Source: Nocardioides massiliensis (lineage in GTDB: Bacteria > Actinomycetota > Actinomycetes > Propionibacteriales > Nocardioidaceae). Taken from it: 64,000 nucleotides of DNA. The notes under the pieces were generated by a model that was not told the origin of the DNA, ran no database searches, and saw nothing but the letters and a program-made list of their open reading frames with translations. The stretch spans positions 2,790,001 through 2,854,000 of the forward strand of contig NZ_JAUSQM010000001.1 of assembly GCF_030811215.1 (NCBI RefSeq). The letters are read 5' to 3'. The translations under genes were made by a program, and so were the position numbers. This document shows, piece by piece, positions 36,472-45,041 of this stretch (position 1 is the first letter of the stretch; every line of letters begins with the position of its first letter).

Positions 36472-36923
36472 TCCACGACCTCGCCCCGGACCACGTCCTC
36501 GTGGCCGGGGCGTCGTCGTGTCGGGGCGCCATGCGCAGATGAGGGGCGCCCGAGGGTGAGGCTCGCGGCCACGCGACCGAGCAGCCGCCGGGCGGCGACG
36601 CGCACCGGGCGCAGCAGCAGTGCCGCGCCGAGCACGTCACCGACGAAGCCCGGCAGCACGAGGAGCATCCCCGCGAGCACGACGCCGCCGGCGTCGGCCA
36701 GGTCCGTGCCGGGCGGCTGACCGCTGCGCACGGCGGCGCCCAGCTCGCCGAGGGCCCGCGTCCCGGCTCGGCGGACGACGATGACACCGATGATGCTCGT
36801 GGCGACCAGGCCCAGCAGGGTCCAGCCGACACCGATCTGCTGGACGAGGACCACCACGACGACCAGCTCGAGCAGCAGGAGGCCGAGCAGGCCGGCGAGG
36901 ACGAGACGGGGACCGCGGGTCAT
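36456..36923 (-). CDS. fxsA: FxsA-family membrane protein
   Basis: A 155-residue FxsA-like protein with hydrophobic segments LVLAGLLGLLLLELVVVVVL, TLLGLVATSIIGVIVV and GMLLVLPGFVGDVLGAALLL. The LPGFVGDVLG motif is diagnostic of the family. In E. coli FxsA alleviates phage T7 exclusion by the F plasmid, and its general role is unknown. ATG 36923 chosen as the first Met before the membrane segment. Confidence 0.88.
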   Translation of the reverse strand: MTRGPRLVLAGLLGLLLLELVVVVVLVQQIGVGWTLLGLVATSIIGVIVVRRAGTRALGELGAAVRSGQPPGTDLADAGGVVLAGMLLVLPGFVGDVLGAALLLRPVRVAARRLLGRVAASLTLGRPSSAHGAPTRRRPGHEDVVRGEVVDPPVE

Positions 36924-36948
36924 GGGTCCAGCGTACGGAGCGTCCCCG

Positions 36949-37710
36949 TCAGCCGGCTGGGCCGGCACGTCCGCGCCGCCGGTCCCAACGGTCGCGCACC
37001 CCCCAGGCGGTGATACGCGCCAGTGACTCCACCGCCACGGCCGTGCTCATCTTGGACTCCCCCTCGACCCGGTCGACGAAGGTGATCGGCACCTCGCGGA
37101 CCCGCAGGCCCGCCGCCAGGGCACGGTGCACCAGGTCGGTCTGGAACACGTACCCGGTGGAGTGCACGGTGTCGAGGTCGATCGTGGTGAGGGCGGAGGC
37201 CCGGAAGAGCCGGTAGCCCGACGTCGCGTCGCGCACCGGCATCGCCAGCAGCAGGCGCGCGTAGGTGTTGCCACCGCGGGACAGCCAGATCCGGCGCCGG
37301 GACCAGTTGCGGACCTCGCCGCCCGGGATCCATCGGGCGCCGACGACCAGGTCGGCATCCGTCAGCGCCGCGCGCAGCCGCGGGAGCTCCTCGGGCAGGT
37401 GGGACCCGTCGGCGTCCATCTCCCCGATGACCGGGTAGCCGGCAGCCAGCGCGAGGCGGAAGCCGGCGACGTACGCCGCCCCCAGCCCCTCCTTGCTGGT
37501 GCGGTGCAGCACGTGGATCGCCGGGTCGGCCGCGCGCAGCTCGTCGGCGTAGGCCCCCGTCCCGTCGGGCGACCCGTCGTCCACCACGAGGAGGTCGAGG
37601 TCGGGCGCCGCGGCGCGGACTCGCGGGACGATCCGCTCGAGGTTGGCGCGCTCGTTGTAGGTGGGCATCACGATCACCCCGGCCGACCCGGGGCGTCGCT
37701 GGACGCTCAC
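36949..37710 (-). CDS. ppm1: Polyprenol monophosphomannose synthase (Ppm1-like GT2)
   Basis: A 253-residue GT2 glycosyltransferase: VIVMPTYNERANLERIV, VVDDGSPDGTG (nucleotide binding), EMDADGSHLPEEL (the DxD metal motif) and VRDATSGYRLFR. It transfers mannose from GDP-Man to polyprenol phosphate, supplying lipoglycan and glycoprotein mannosylation. GTG 37710 overlaps the lnt stop. In mycobacteria the two activities are fused in one protein. Here they are separate, coupled genes. Confidence 0.92.
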   Translation of the reverse strand: MSVQRRPGSAGVIVMPTYNERANLERIVPRVRAAAPDLDLLVVDDGSPDGTGAYADELRAADPAIHVLHRTSKEGLGAAYVAGFRLALAAGYPVIGEMDADGSHLPEELPRLRAALTDADLVVGARWIPGGEVRNWSRRRIWLSRGGNTYARLLLAMPVRDATSGYRLFRASALTTIDLDTVHSTGYVFQTDLVHRALAAGLRVREVPITFVDRVEGESKMSTAVAVESLARITAWGVRDRWDRRRGRAGPAG

Positions 37711-39245
37711 GCGGTGGCCTCGACGCGCTCGAGGGGAGCCGGCGTACGCCGTCCGCGGCGCAGCACGAGGAGGGCGGCCAGTGCCAACACGGCACCGGGC
37801 ACGGTGAAGAGGACGGTCCACACGGTGGCCCACCGTACGGCCGGGGTCAGCCCGACGCGGGGCGACACGTCGGCGGTCAGCACGTGGGTCGTGCGCACAG
37901 GCGCGCGCTCCACCACGCTGCCGTCGGGCGCGACCAGGCCCGAGACGCCGTTGGTCGAGACGACCACGACCGAGCGCGAGGTCGCGAGCGCCGTGAGACG
38001 CGCCATCGCGAACTGCTGCTCGACCTGGGCGGTGCCCATGTAGGTCGCGTTGTTGGTCGGGACGGCGAGCAGCCGGGCGCCGGAGTCGACCAGGTCGGTC
38101 ACGAGCGGCGCGTAGGCGACCTCGTAACAGGTGATCACCCCCACGGGTACGTCCGCGAGCTCCATGACCCCGGGCCGGTCCCCCGGCAGCATGTCGCGCG
38201 GGATCTGCTCCAGCGCCGGCACGATCGGGTCGAGCACGGCACGGAACGGCACGTACTCGCCGAACGGCACCGCCTTGCGCTTGTCGTAGTACGCCGTCGG
38301 GCGACCGTCGGCCTCCCAGAGCTGGAAGCGGTTGCGCCACCCCACGCCATCGGAGACCGCGGTCCCCATGACCAGCGGTGCGTCGACGGCGACGGCCGCG
38401 CCCGCGACGTCGGCGTAGGCGGCCGCGTCGGTGAAGGGGTCGATGTCGGAGGAGTTCTCCGGCCACAGCACGAGGTCCGGGGCCGGCTCCGCGCCGCGGC
38501 GTACGGCGGCGGCGAGGTCCTGGGTGGCGCGCACGTGGTTGTCGAGGACCTGGCGGCGCTCGGCCATGGCCGAGAGACCGACGCCGGGGGTGTTGCCCTG
38601 CACCGCCGCCACGCGCAGCGCCGACTCGTCCCGCACTCCGCCGGCCGGGTCGAGGGGCAGCCAGGCCCCGGCGGTGGCGAGCGCGAGCGCACCGAGGGTG
38701 GTCGCGACCGCGGGGACCGGGCGGACCCGCACGGTCACGACCGCCCAGCCGAGGGCGGCTCCCAGGAGCGCGACCACGAACGTCGTCCCCGTGACGCCCA
38801 CCCACGGAAGCAGCCCCGCGAAGGGTGAGTCCGCGACGCCGAAGCCGACGCGGCCCCACGGGAAGCCACCGAGTGGCCACGTGCTGCGCACGACCTCCGC
38901 GGTCGTCCAGATCGCCGCCACGACCAGCGGCCACCAGGGCCGCCGCGCGTATGCCGCTGCGAGGCCGGTGAGGCCGATCAGGGGTGCCTCGGCAAGAGCG
39001 ATCAACGGCCACAGCGGGGTGACGACGTGCAGCCAGGGCAGCAGCGTCAGCATGAACACGGCGCCGAAGACCGTGGCGAGCAGGTAGCCACGGCGGCCGG
39101 CGTGGTGCTCGGGCAGCGAGGCCAGCATGCCCGCGAGGAGGGCGATGGCCACCGGAAGCGCGACGGCGTACGCGAAGGGTTCGAAGGCCAGCGCGGCGAC
39201 GCCGCCGGCCAGGCCGGCAAGGACGAGTCGCACCAGCACCGGCAC
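37707..39245 (-). CDS. lnt: Apolipoprotein N-acyltransferase
   Basis: A 512-residue membrane enzyme with about six N-terminal hydrophobic segments and a nitrilase-like periplasmic domain. The catalytic triad is visible: Glu in LVLWPENSSD, Lys in YYDKRKAVPFGEYVPFR and Cys in GVITCYEVAYAP. It N-acylates the lipid-modified cysteine of lipoproteins. GTG 39245 starts it, and upstream lies a strongly structured leader (39261-39360). Confidence 0.94.
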   Translation of the reverse strand: MPVLVRLVLAGLAGGVAALAFEPFAYAVALPVAIALLAGMLASLPEHHAGRRGYLLATVFGAVFMLTLLPWLHVVTPLWPLIALAEAPLIGLTGLAAAYARRPWWPLVVAAIWTTAEVVRSTWPLGGFPWGRVGFGVADSPFAGLLPWVGVTGTTFVVALLGAALGWAVVTVRVRPVPAVATTLGALALATAGAWLPLDPAGGVRDESALRVAAVQGNTPGVGLSAMAERRQVLDNHVRATQDLAAAVRRGAEPAPDLVLWPENSSDIDPFTDAAAYADVAGAAVAVDAPLVMGTAVSDGVGWRNRFQLWEADGRPTAYYDKRKAVPFGEYVPFRAVLDPIVPALEQIPRDMLPGDRPGVMELADVPVGVITCYEVAYAPLVTDLVDSGARLLAVPTNNATYMGTAQVEQQFAMARLTALATSRSVVVVSTNGVSGLVAPDGSVVERAPVRTTHVLTADVSPRVGLTPAVRWATVWTVLFTVPGAVLALAALLVLRRGRRTPAPLERVEATA

Positions 39246-39260
39246 AACCTACCCGCTGCA

Positions 39261-39360
39261 GGACAACGGAAAGGGTCCAGGCCCTTCGGACCGAGCTCGT
39301 CGCCGCTGGCCGCGACGCGCGAGCCCGTTGTCTACTGGGCGCCGGACCCTTTCCGTGTCC
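39261..39360. repeat. Long inverted repeat in the lnt leader
   Basis: Left arm 39261-39278 and right arm 39344-39360 are complementary over 17 bp with one bulged base (core CGGAAAGGGTCC/GGACCCTTTCCG). On the lnt strand, an internal 8-mer at 39325-39332 can pair with part of the same left arm, so two mutually exclusive hairpins are possible. This and the hairpin at 39521-39552 are the main content of the 348-bp gene-free stretch 39246-39593, in which I see no ORF or known RNA gene. Confidence 0.55.
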
Positions 39361-39520
39361 TCCCCCGCCACGTCGACCCGGTCTGGACGAGACGGTCGAC
39401 CGCGGTCGTGGTACCCGACCCGGCTGTCCGTCCCGGAGCCAGAGCCCGCTGGCGTGGCGTTCTGCTCGAGAGGATCGTGGGAGAGATTGGTCAACGCGCG
39501 CCACGCTGTCAACCGGCCCC

Positions 39521-39552
39521 TGACCTGCGGTTTCGAGCAAACCCGCAGGTCA
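39521..39552. terminator. Hairpin downstream of the kal operon
   Basis: TGACCTGCGGTTT and AAACCCGCAGGTCA form a 13-bp stem with one bulge and a 5-nt loop, 42 bp past the stop of the 3-aminobutyryl-CoA ammonia-lyase gene. It lacks a T-tract on either strand, so it may be a rho-assisted terminator or mRNA end-stabilising hairpin. Confidence 0.4.
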
Positions 39553-39593
39553 GCGACGTGTGTCGTGCACCACATTCGACCCGAAAACTTTCC

Positions 39594-40025
39594 TCAGTGC
39601 GGCGTGTCCGGCGCCGACACGCCCGGCGATCGGCCCGGCTCGTCCGGGGCGGCCGGGACGACGACGGTGCCGACGGCGGTGGTGGCCAGGATCGGCTCTG
39701 CGAGCAGTCGTGCGCTGCTCGCCCGACCGCCCTGTGCCGCACCGCGCCCGACGACGTGCAGCGTGAACGTCATCCGTCGGCTCCGCCGGCCCATGGCGAC
39801 CAGCTCGACGGCCGCCTCCACCAGGTCGCCGGCCTGCACCGGCGCGCGGAACTGCACGTCTTCGTAGGAGGCGAACAGCCCCTCGTCGCCGTCGGTGCGG
39901 ATGCACAGCTCGGTCGCGACGTCGCCGAAGAGCCCGAGACCGTAGGCACCGTCGACGAGGCCGCCGGCGTAGTGGGCATGGGCGTAGGGCACGTAGCGGC
40001 GATGCGTGACGCGCTGGCCGATCAT
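39594..40025 (-). CDS. kal: 3-aminobutyryl-CoA ammonia-lyase (hotdog fold)
   Basis: A ~143-residue hotdog-fold protein: GQRVTHRRYVPYAHAHYAGG at the start and GLFGDVATEL, followed by GDEGLFASYEDVQFRAPV. This matches Kal of lysine fermentation, which removes ammonia from L-3-aminobutyryl-CoA to give crotonyl-CoA. ATG 40025 overlaps the kamE stop. Last gene of the leftward lysine operon. Confidence 0.87.
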   Translation of the reverse strand: MIGQRVTHRRYVPYAHAHYAGGLVDGAYGLGLFGDVATELCIRTDGDEGLFASYEDVQFRAPVQAGDLVEAAVELVAMGRRSRRMTFTLHVVGRGAAQGGRASSARLLAEPILATTAVGTVVVPAAPDEPGRSPGVSAPDTPH

Positions 40026-40777
40026 CGGCGTACCTCCGGGGACGAGTGACGGGTGACGGTGCGGTGGACGAGGTAGCTGGCCACCTCGGCGGGCGTGGTG
40101 CCGCGGCCGAAGACCCGATCGACGCCGAGGGTCTCGGCACCGCCCTCGTCGAAGCGGGGGCCGCCGACCACCAGCAGCGGCCGCCGAGCCGGCGGGAAGG
40201 CCTCGCGGAACGCGGCGGACAGCTCGCGGGTGTTGTGCAGGTGGGCGTCGCGCTGCGTCACCACCTGGGAGACGAGGACGGCGTCGGCGCGCTCGGCCTC
40301 GGCTCGGGCGACAAGGTCGGGTACGGCGACCTGGGCCCCGAGGTTGACCACCTTGATCTCGCGGTAGTACTCCAGCCCCTTCTCCCCCGCCCAGCCCTTG
40401 ACGTTGAGGATGGCGTCGATGCCGACGGTGTGGGCGTCGGTGCCGATGCACGCGCCGACCACGACGAGCCGACGGCGCAGGCCCTTGCGCAGCGCGAGGT
40501 TGGCCTCTTTGGGCGTCAGGAGCGGGTAGTCGCGCTCGACCACCCGCACGGCGTCGAGGTCGACGAGGTGGCTGACCCGGCCGTAGACGACGAAGAAGGT
40601 GAAGTCCGGGCCCATCGGCTTGGCGTGGACGACGAGGGCGGGGTCCATGCCCATCTTCTGCGCGAGCTGGGCGGCGGCGCCCTCGGCGACCTTGGAGTGC
40701 GGCACCGGGAGGGTGAAGGACATCTGCACCATCCCGTCGCCCGTGGTGTCGCCGTAGGGGCGGACGAGTGTGCTCAT
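40022..40777 (-). CDS. kamE: Lysine 5,6-aminomutase, beta (B12-binding) subunit
   Basis: A 251-residue subunit with the base-off cobalamin motif DAHTVGIDAIL (DxHxxG), the conserved lysine in VKGWAGEKG region that forms an imine with PLP, and a late LLVVGGPRFDEG (the second B12-binding Gly motif). With KamD it moves the terminal amino group of beta-lysine (or D-lysine) from C6 to C5. Overlaps kamD by ATGA. Confidence 0.94.
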   Translation of the reverse strand: MSTLVRPYGDTTGDGMVQMSFTLPVPHSKVAEGAAAQLAQKMGMDPALVVHAKPMGPDFTFFVVYGRVSHLVDLDAVRVVERDYPLLTPKEANLALRKGLRRRLVVVGACIGTDAHTVGIDAILNVKGWAGEKGLEYYREIKVVNLGAQVAVPDLVARAEAERADAVLVSQVVTQRDAHLHNTRELSAAFREAFPPARRPLLVVGGPRFDEGGAETLGVDRVFGRGTTPAEVASYLVHRTVTRHSSPEVRR

Positions 40778-42363
40778 GACGTCTCCTCCAGCAGGTCGAT
40801 GGCCGGGTTGAGGTAGCCGTCGGCCTTGCGGGCGACGCCGTCGAGGCCGCGGCCGCCGTCGGCCGGGCGGCGCATCAGACCGAAGGTGCCATCGGCGATC
40901 GCGTCGAGCAGTCCGTCGCGGTGCTGCTCGGTGTCAGTGATCCGCTCGAGCAGGTCGACCGCCTCGCCCAGCACCTGCTGGGCGCGCTGGGCGATGAACC
41001 CGTCGGGGGCCGGGCGGAAGTCCTCGGCGAGCCCGCCGGCGGCGTCGAGGACGTAGCGGACGTTCTGCAGCGCGAGGTCGCGGTCGGAGAGCCACGGCGT
41101 GACCACCGCCTCGGTCATCATCCCGACGAGCAGGATCCCCTGCCCGGTCAGTGCGCCGGCGAGGTTGAAGAACGCGTCGAGCAGGTAGCCGCGGAAGATG
41201 TCGCCGCTCATGTGACGCGTTGGTGGCATCCACTTCAGCGGGGCCCTCGGGAACAGCTGCCGGGCCAGCAGGGCGTGGGCGAGCTCGAGCCGGAAGGAGT
41301 CGGTCACCTCGGGGTCGATCTCGAAGGCGTGGCCCAGCCCGAGCTGCCAGTCCTCGAGCCCTGCCTCCTTGGCGAAGTACTCGTTGAGCAGCTGGGAGAC
41401 GGTCACCGTGTGGGCGGCCTCGACCGCGTCGGCGGTGGTGAGGTAGTTGTCCTCGCCGGTGTTGATGATGATGCCGGCGCGGGCGTGGACCTGGCGGCTG
41501 AAGCGCTGGTCGACGAACGTGCGCACCGGGTTGATGTCGCGGAAGAGGATCCCGTACATCGAGTCGTTGAGCATCATGTCGAGCCGCTCGAGGCCGGCGA
41601 GCGCGGCGATCTCGGGCATGCACAGGCCAGAGGCGTAGTTGGTCAGGCGGATGTAGCGCCCGAGCTCCTTGCTGGTCTCGTCGAGCGCCGCCCGCATCAA
41701 CCGGAAGTTCTCCTGCGTCGCGTAGGTGCCGGCGTAGCCCTCGCGGGTGGCGCCCTCGGGCACGAAGTCGAGCAGGGACTGCCCCGTCGAGCGGATCACC
41801 GCCACCACGTCGGCCCCCGCGCGGGCTGCTGCCTGCGCCTGCGGGATGTCCTCGTAGATGTCGCCGGTCGCGACGATGAGATAGATCCACGGTGTGCGCG
41901 GGGCGTCCCCGTGGCGGGCGATGAGCCGGTCGCGCTCGCGCCGGCGGGTGTCGATGCGCCGGATCCCGGCACCGACCTGCTTGCGCGCCAGGGAGGCCGC
42001 CCGGGTGCGCTCGGTGCCCTCGGGCAGGCGGAACCGCACCGACCCCACGGCTGCCTTCTGCGCGAGCTCGGTCAGGTCCGCCGCCTCGCCGCGGCGCAGG
42101 GCGTCGTACACCGGCAGGCAGACGCCGTGTTCGATCCCGACGTCGCCGCGGACCGCGTCGAGGAGCCGGTTGACCCAGGGTGTGCCCTCGGCGTCGGCGC
42201 CGCCGAGTCCGGCCAGGCGCAGCGTCGCGCGCTCGACCGACACTGTCGTGTGCTGCTGGGCCATGCGGACGATCGGCCGCCCGGCCTTGCGCGCCAACCG
42301 GCGCGCGGTGCGGACCGTGGCGGGGTCCAGGGGGATCCGTGCGGCGGTGGTCGCGGCGGTCAA
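40774..42363 (-). CDS. kamD: Lysine 5,6-aminomutase, alpha subunit
   Basis: A 529-residue TIM-barrel subunit: IPLDPATVRTARRLARKAG at the N-terminus, then YLIVATGDIYEDIPQAQAAA, STGQSLLDFVPEGATREGYAG and IRLTNYASGLCMPEIAA. It binds adenosylcobalamin and PLP substrate adducts with KamE. I place the start at TTG 42363, which overlaps the amidohydrolase stop as TTGA. No ATG or GTG in frame gives a family-like N-terminus nearby, so a weak start is likely. Confidence 0.92.
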   Translation of the reverse strand: MTAATTAARIPLDPATVRTARRLARKAGRPIVRMAQQHTTVSVERATLRLAGLGGADAEGTPWVNRLLDAVRGDVGIEHGVCLPVYDALRRGEAADLTELAQKAAVGSVRFRLPEGTERTRAASLARKQVGAGIRRIDTRRRERDRLIARHGDAPRTPWIYLIVATGDIYEDIPQAQAAARAGADVVAVIRSTGQSLLDFVPEGATREGYAGTYATQENFRLMRAALDETSKELGRYIRLTNYASGLCMPEIAALAGLERLDMMLNDSMYGILFRDINPVRTFVDQRFSRQVHARAGIIINTGEDNYLTTADAVEAAHTVTVSQLLNEYFAKEAGLEDWQLGLGHAFEIDPEVTDSFRLELAHALLARQLFPRAPLKWMPPTRHMSGDIFRGYLLDAFFNLAGALTGQGILLVGMMTEAVVTPWLSDRDLALQNVRYVLDAAGGLAEDFRPAPDGFIAQRAQQVLGEAVDLLERITDTEQHRDGLLDAIADGTFGLMRRPADGGRGLDGVARKADGYLNPAIDLLEETS

Positions 42364-43913
42364 CGCAGTGCTCCGGTCTCTTCGTGCGCGATGCGTCCGT
42401 GGACGAGGGTCAGGTGTGCCGTCGGCAGCGGCGAACCGAGGTCGAGGGCCGGCGCCTCGGGGGACTGTGGCGTGACGTCCCAGACGACGAGGCTGGCCGG
42501 CGCCCCCGGGCGCAGGTCGCCGCCGGACAGCCCGGCCGCCTCCCACCCACCGCAGGTGTGGGCCGCGAACGCTGCGGCCGGATCGATGCGCTGGGCCGGG
42601 GTCTGGTGGTGCACCGCGGCGCGCACCGCGGCCCACGGCGCGAACGGCGTGACCGGGGTGTCGGAGCCGAACGCCACGCGGACCCCGGCGCCCAGGAGGG
42701 TGCCGACGGCGTTCATGCGCCCGGCCCGCTCGCGACCGAGACGCTGGGCGTAGAGCGCGGCGTCGCCGCCCCAGAGCGCGTCGAAGGCCGGCTGCATGCT
42801 CGCGGTGACACCCCACGCGGCGAGGCGCCCGGCGTCACCGTGGTCGAGCATCTCGACGTGCTCGAGCCGGTGCCGCGCGGCGCGCACCGCGTCGACCCCG
42901 AGCTGCTCGACAGCGGCGGCGATCCCGGCCACCACCGTGTCGGCTGCCCGGTCACCGATCACGTGGAAGCCGCCCTGGACCCCTGCGCGGGTGCAGGCGA
43001 CGACGTGGTCGCGGACGGTGTCGTGGTCGAGGTAGAGCGCCCCGGAGGTGTCCGGCTCGTCGGTGTAGGGCGCCCGTAGCGCGGAGGTGCGCGAGCCGAT
43101 CGCCCCGTCGGCGCACAGGTCCCCGGCCAGCCCGATGCAGCCGTGCTCGCGGGCGATGCTGAACGTCTCGTCGGTGGCGGCCGAGCCCCAGTAGCGCACG
43201 ACCTGCGGCAGCGCCCCGTCGTGGGCGAGCGCGAGCGCGTCGAGGCGGGTGAAGTCGTCGGCCGGGGAGAGGTGGGGCGCGCCCATCTCGTGGACCTGGC
43301 CGATCCCCTGCGCCGCCGCCTCACGCAGGGCGCGCAGCAGGGCATCGGCGCGGGTCGAGCCCGGGAGCAGCTCGAAGAGGGCCTGCCGCGCGGTGTCGTG
43401 GGCGGTCCGGGTCAGCCAGCCCTCCTCGGCGTAGCCCTGGATGCCGGCCAGGCGGGGTACGGCGTCGAGGAACGCGCTGGAGACCACCGCGGAGTGGGCG
43501 TCGATGCGGGCGAGGTAGGCGGGCTTGCCGCCGGTGGCGCGGTCGACCTCGGCGCGGGTGAACGGACGCCGCTCGGGCCACTGGCTCTCGTCCCACCCGT
43601 GGCCGAGCAGCACGGCGTGGTGGTCCTGACGCGCGTGCGCGGCCAGCGCGTCGAGTGCCGCGACCAGGGTCGGGGTGCCGAGGTCGACGCTCGCGGCACT
43701 GAGCCCGGTCTGCGCGAGGTGGACGTGGGCGTCGACGAAAGCCGGGGTCACGAGGCGCCCCGCGAGGTCGACCACGAGGTCGGCGTACGTCGCCCACCCC
43801 TCGGCCTCGGTCTCGTCGCCGACGAAGGCGACCTGCCCCTCCTCCACACCGAGGGCGGTGGCGCGCGGGTGCGCCGGGCTGAGCACCTGCCCACCGCGCA
43901 ACAGCATCCTCAT
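42360..43913 (-). CDS. Amidohydrolase (YtcJ-like)
   Basis: A 517-residue metal-dependent amidohydrolase of the YtcJ/COG1574 type: VTPAFVDAHVHLAQTG (HxH metal site), GFHVIGDRAAD, RHRLEHVEM and VAFGSDTPVTPFAPW with the late metal Asp. Family members hydrolyse amides, but the substrate is unknown. It is embedded between kdd and kamD with 4-bp overlaps at both ends, implying a role in, or access to, lysine-derived amides. Confidence 0.85.
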   Translation of the reverse strand: MRMLLRGGQVLSPAHPRATALGVEEGQVAFVGDETEAEGWATYADLVVDLAGRLVTPAFVDAHVHLAQTGLSAASVDLGTPTLVAALDALAAHARQDHHAVLLGHGWDESQWPERRPFTRAEVDRATGGKPAYLARIDAHSAVVSSAFLDAVPRLAGIQGYAEEGWLTRTAHDTARQALFELLPGSTRADALLRALREAAAQGIGQVHEMGAPHLSPADDFTRLDALALAHDGALPQVVRYWGSAATDETFSIAREHGCIGLAGDLCADGAIGSRTSALRAPYTDEPDTSGALYLDHDTVRDHVVACTRAGVQGGFHVIGDRAADTVVAGIAAAVEQLGVDAVRAARHRLEHVEMLDHGDAGRLAAWGVTASMQPAFDALWGGDAALYAQRLGRERAGRMNAVGTLLGAGVRVAFGSDTPVTPFAPWAAVRAAVHHQTPAQRIDPAAAFAAHTCGGWEAAGLSGGDLRPGAPASLVVWDVTPQSPEAPALDLGSPLPTAHLTLVHGRIAHEETGALR

Positions 43914-44953
43914 CGCGCCTCCTGCGCCAGTCGCTGCTCGAAGAGCGCTCGGACCCCGGGCGTGCTGCGGACCAGGTCGAGCGCCAGGTCGGCGTGCCCC
44001 GGGACGTAGCCGTTGCCGACGAGCATGGTCACGTCGGCCGCCACCCCTTCGGCGCCGAGCGCGGCGGCACTGAACGAGGTGGCCATCGAGAAGAAGACGA
44101 CCGTGCCCCGGTCGTTGGTCGCGAGCACGGCGCCGCCCTCGCACCCCGGGACGTCGACGCAGACGACCGTCACGTCGGCGGGTCCGCCCGCGCAGGTGAC
44201 GGCGTCGCGCAGTGCCAACGGATCACGGGCGTCGCAGACCACGACGGCATCGGCCAGGTCGGCGTCACGCAGCGCCCGTGCCTCGGCGTCGTGCGGGACG
44301 ACCCCGATGGTGCGCGCCGCGCCCGCCGCCCGCGCAGCGGCGAGCGCCAGCGAGCCGGACTTGCCCCCTCCCCCGATGACGACGACCACCGGGTCGGCGT
44401 ACGTCCGGGTGACGCGGCTCGTGAGCGCCGGCGCGCCGCAGACGTCGAGGGCGGCGAGGGCGAGCGGCTCCGGCAGGTCGTCGGGCAGGCGGGCGGCGAT
44501 GGAGCGGCCGAAGAGGATGGCGTGACCGGAGCAGGGCACCTGCTCGGAGTCGGCGTCCCATGACGCCAGCTCGTCGTCGATCACCAATGGGGTGAGGGTC
44601 AGCGAGACGAGGGTGGCGACCCGATCGCCCACGGACAGCCCCAGGGTCGAGGCGTGGCCGACCTCCTCGACGGTGCCGATCAGCATCCCGCCCGACCCCG
44701 TGACCGGGTTCTGCATCTTGCCGCGGGCGGCGACGATCGCGCAGACCGCGCGCCGGCGCTCGACCGGGTCCGGGTGTGCCTCACGCAGCTGACGGAACGA
44801 CGCGGCGTCCAGGTTCAGGCGGCTGACCCGCACCCGCACCTCGTCGGGCCAGAGCGCGGCGCGCGTGTCGAGGCGCTCGGCCGCCTGCGGGAGCGCGCCC
44901 ACAGGCGCGAGCACCCGGTGGACGCCGGTGGGGTCGGAGACCGCGATGGTCAC
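43910..44953 (-). CDS. kdd: L-erythro-3,5-diaminohexanoate dehydrogenase
   Basis: A 347-residue NAD(P)-dependent dehydrogenase: conserved ARGKMQNPVTGSGGMLIG and GDRVATLVSLTLTPL, a Rossmann loop in VVIGGGGKSGSLA, and TVVFFSMATSFSAAALGAEG. This is the Kdd signature. The enzyme oxidises 3,5-diaminohexanoate to 5-amino-3-oxohexanoate. It is the first gene of the leftward operon and is divergent from kamA. Confidence 0.92.
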   Translation of the reverse strand: MTIAVSDPTGVHRVLAPVGALPQAAERLDTRAALWPDEVRVRVSRLNLDAASFRQLREAHPDPVERRRAVCAIVAARGKMQNPVTGSGGMLIGTVEEVGHASTLGLSVGDRVATLVSLTLTPLVIDDELASWDADSEQVPCSGHAILFGRSIAARLPDDLPEPLALAALDVCGAPALTSRVTRTYADPVVVVIGGGGKSGSLALAAARAAGAARTIGVVPHDAEARALRDADLADAVVVCDARDPLALRDAVTCAGGPADVTVVCVDVPGCEGGAVLATNDRGTVVFFSMATSFSAAALGAEGVAADVTMLVGNGYVPGHADLALDLVRSTPGVRALFEQRLAQEAR

Positions 44954-44978
44954 GGAAAGCCTGCCTAGTGAACGTCAG

Positions 44979-44995
44979 GCCGGAAATCTTCCGGC
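44979..44995. promoter_or_regulatory. Palindrome in the kdd-kamA divergent promoter region
   Basis: GCCGGAA-ATC-TTCCGGC, a perfect 17-bp inverted repeat, lies in the 88-bp gap between the divergent kdd and kamA starts. Its position would allow one regulator to control both arms of the lysine cluster. The Lrp-type regulator encoded next to kamA is the obvious candidate. Confidence 0.5.
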
Positions 44996-45041
44996 AGATG
45001 GGTGGACCGACCGAAGGATCGCATCGTAGCCTCCGATCATC

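Noticed and set aside
36949-39540. An 863-codon open frame on the minus strand spanning ppm1 and lnt
   Set aside because: Only its last ~253 codons have a recognisable product. The rest is an Arg/Gly-rich out-of-frame reading of lnt, common in high-GC DNA.
39246-39593. A riboswitch or tmRNA/RNase P-type RNA in the lnt-kal gap
   Set aside because: No conserved B12-box, tRNA-like end or RNase P core motif is visible. Only hairpins can be supported.
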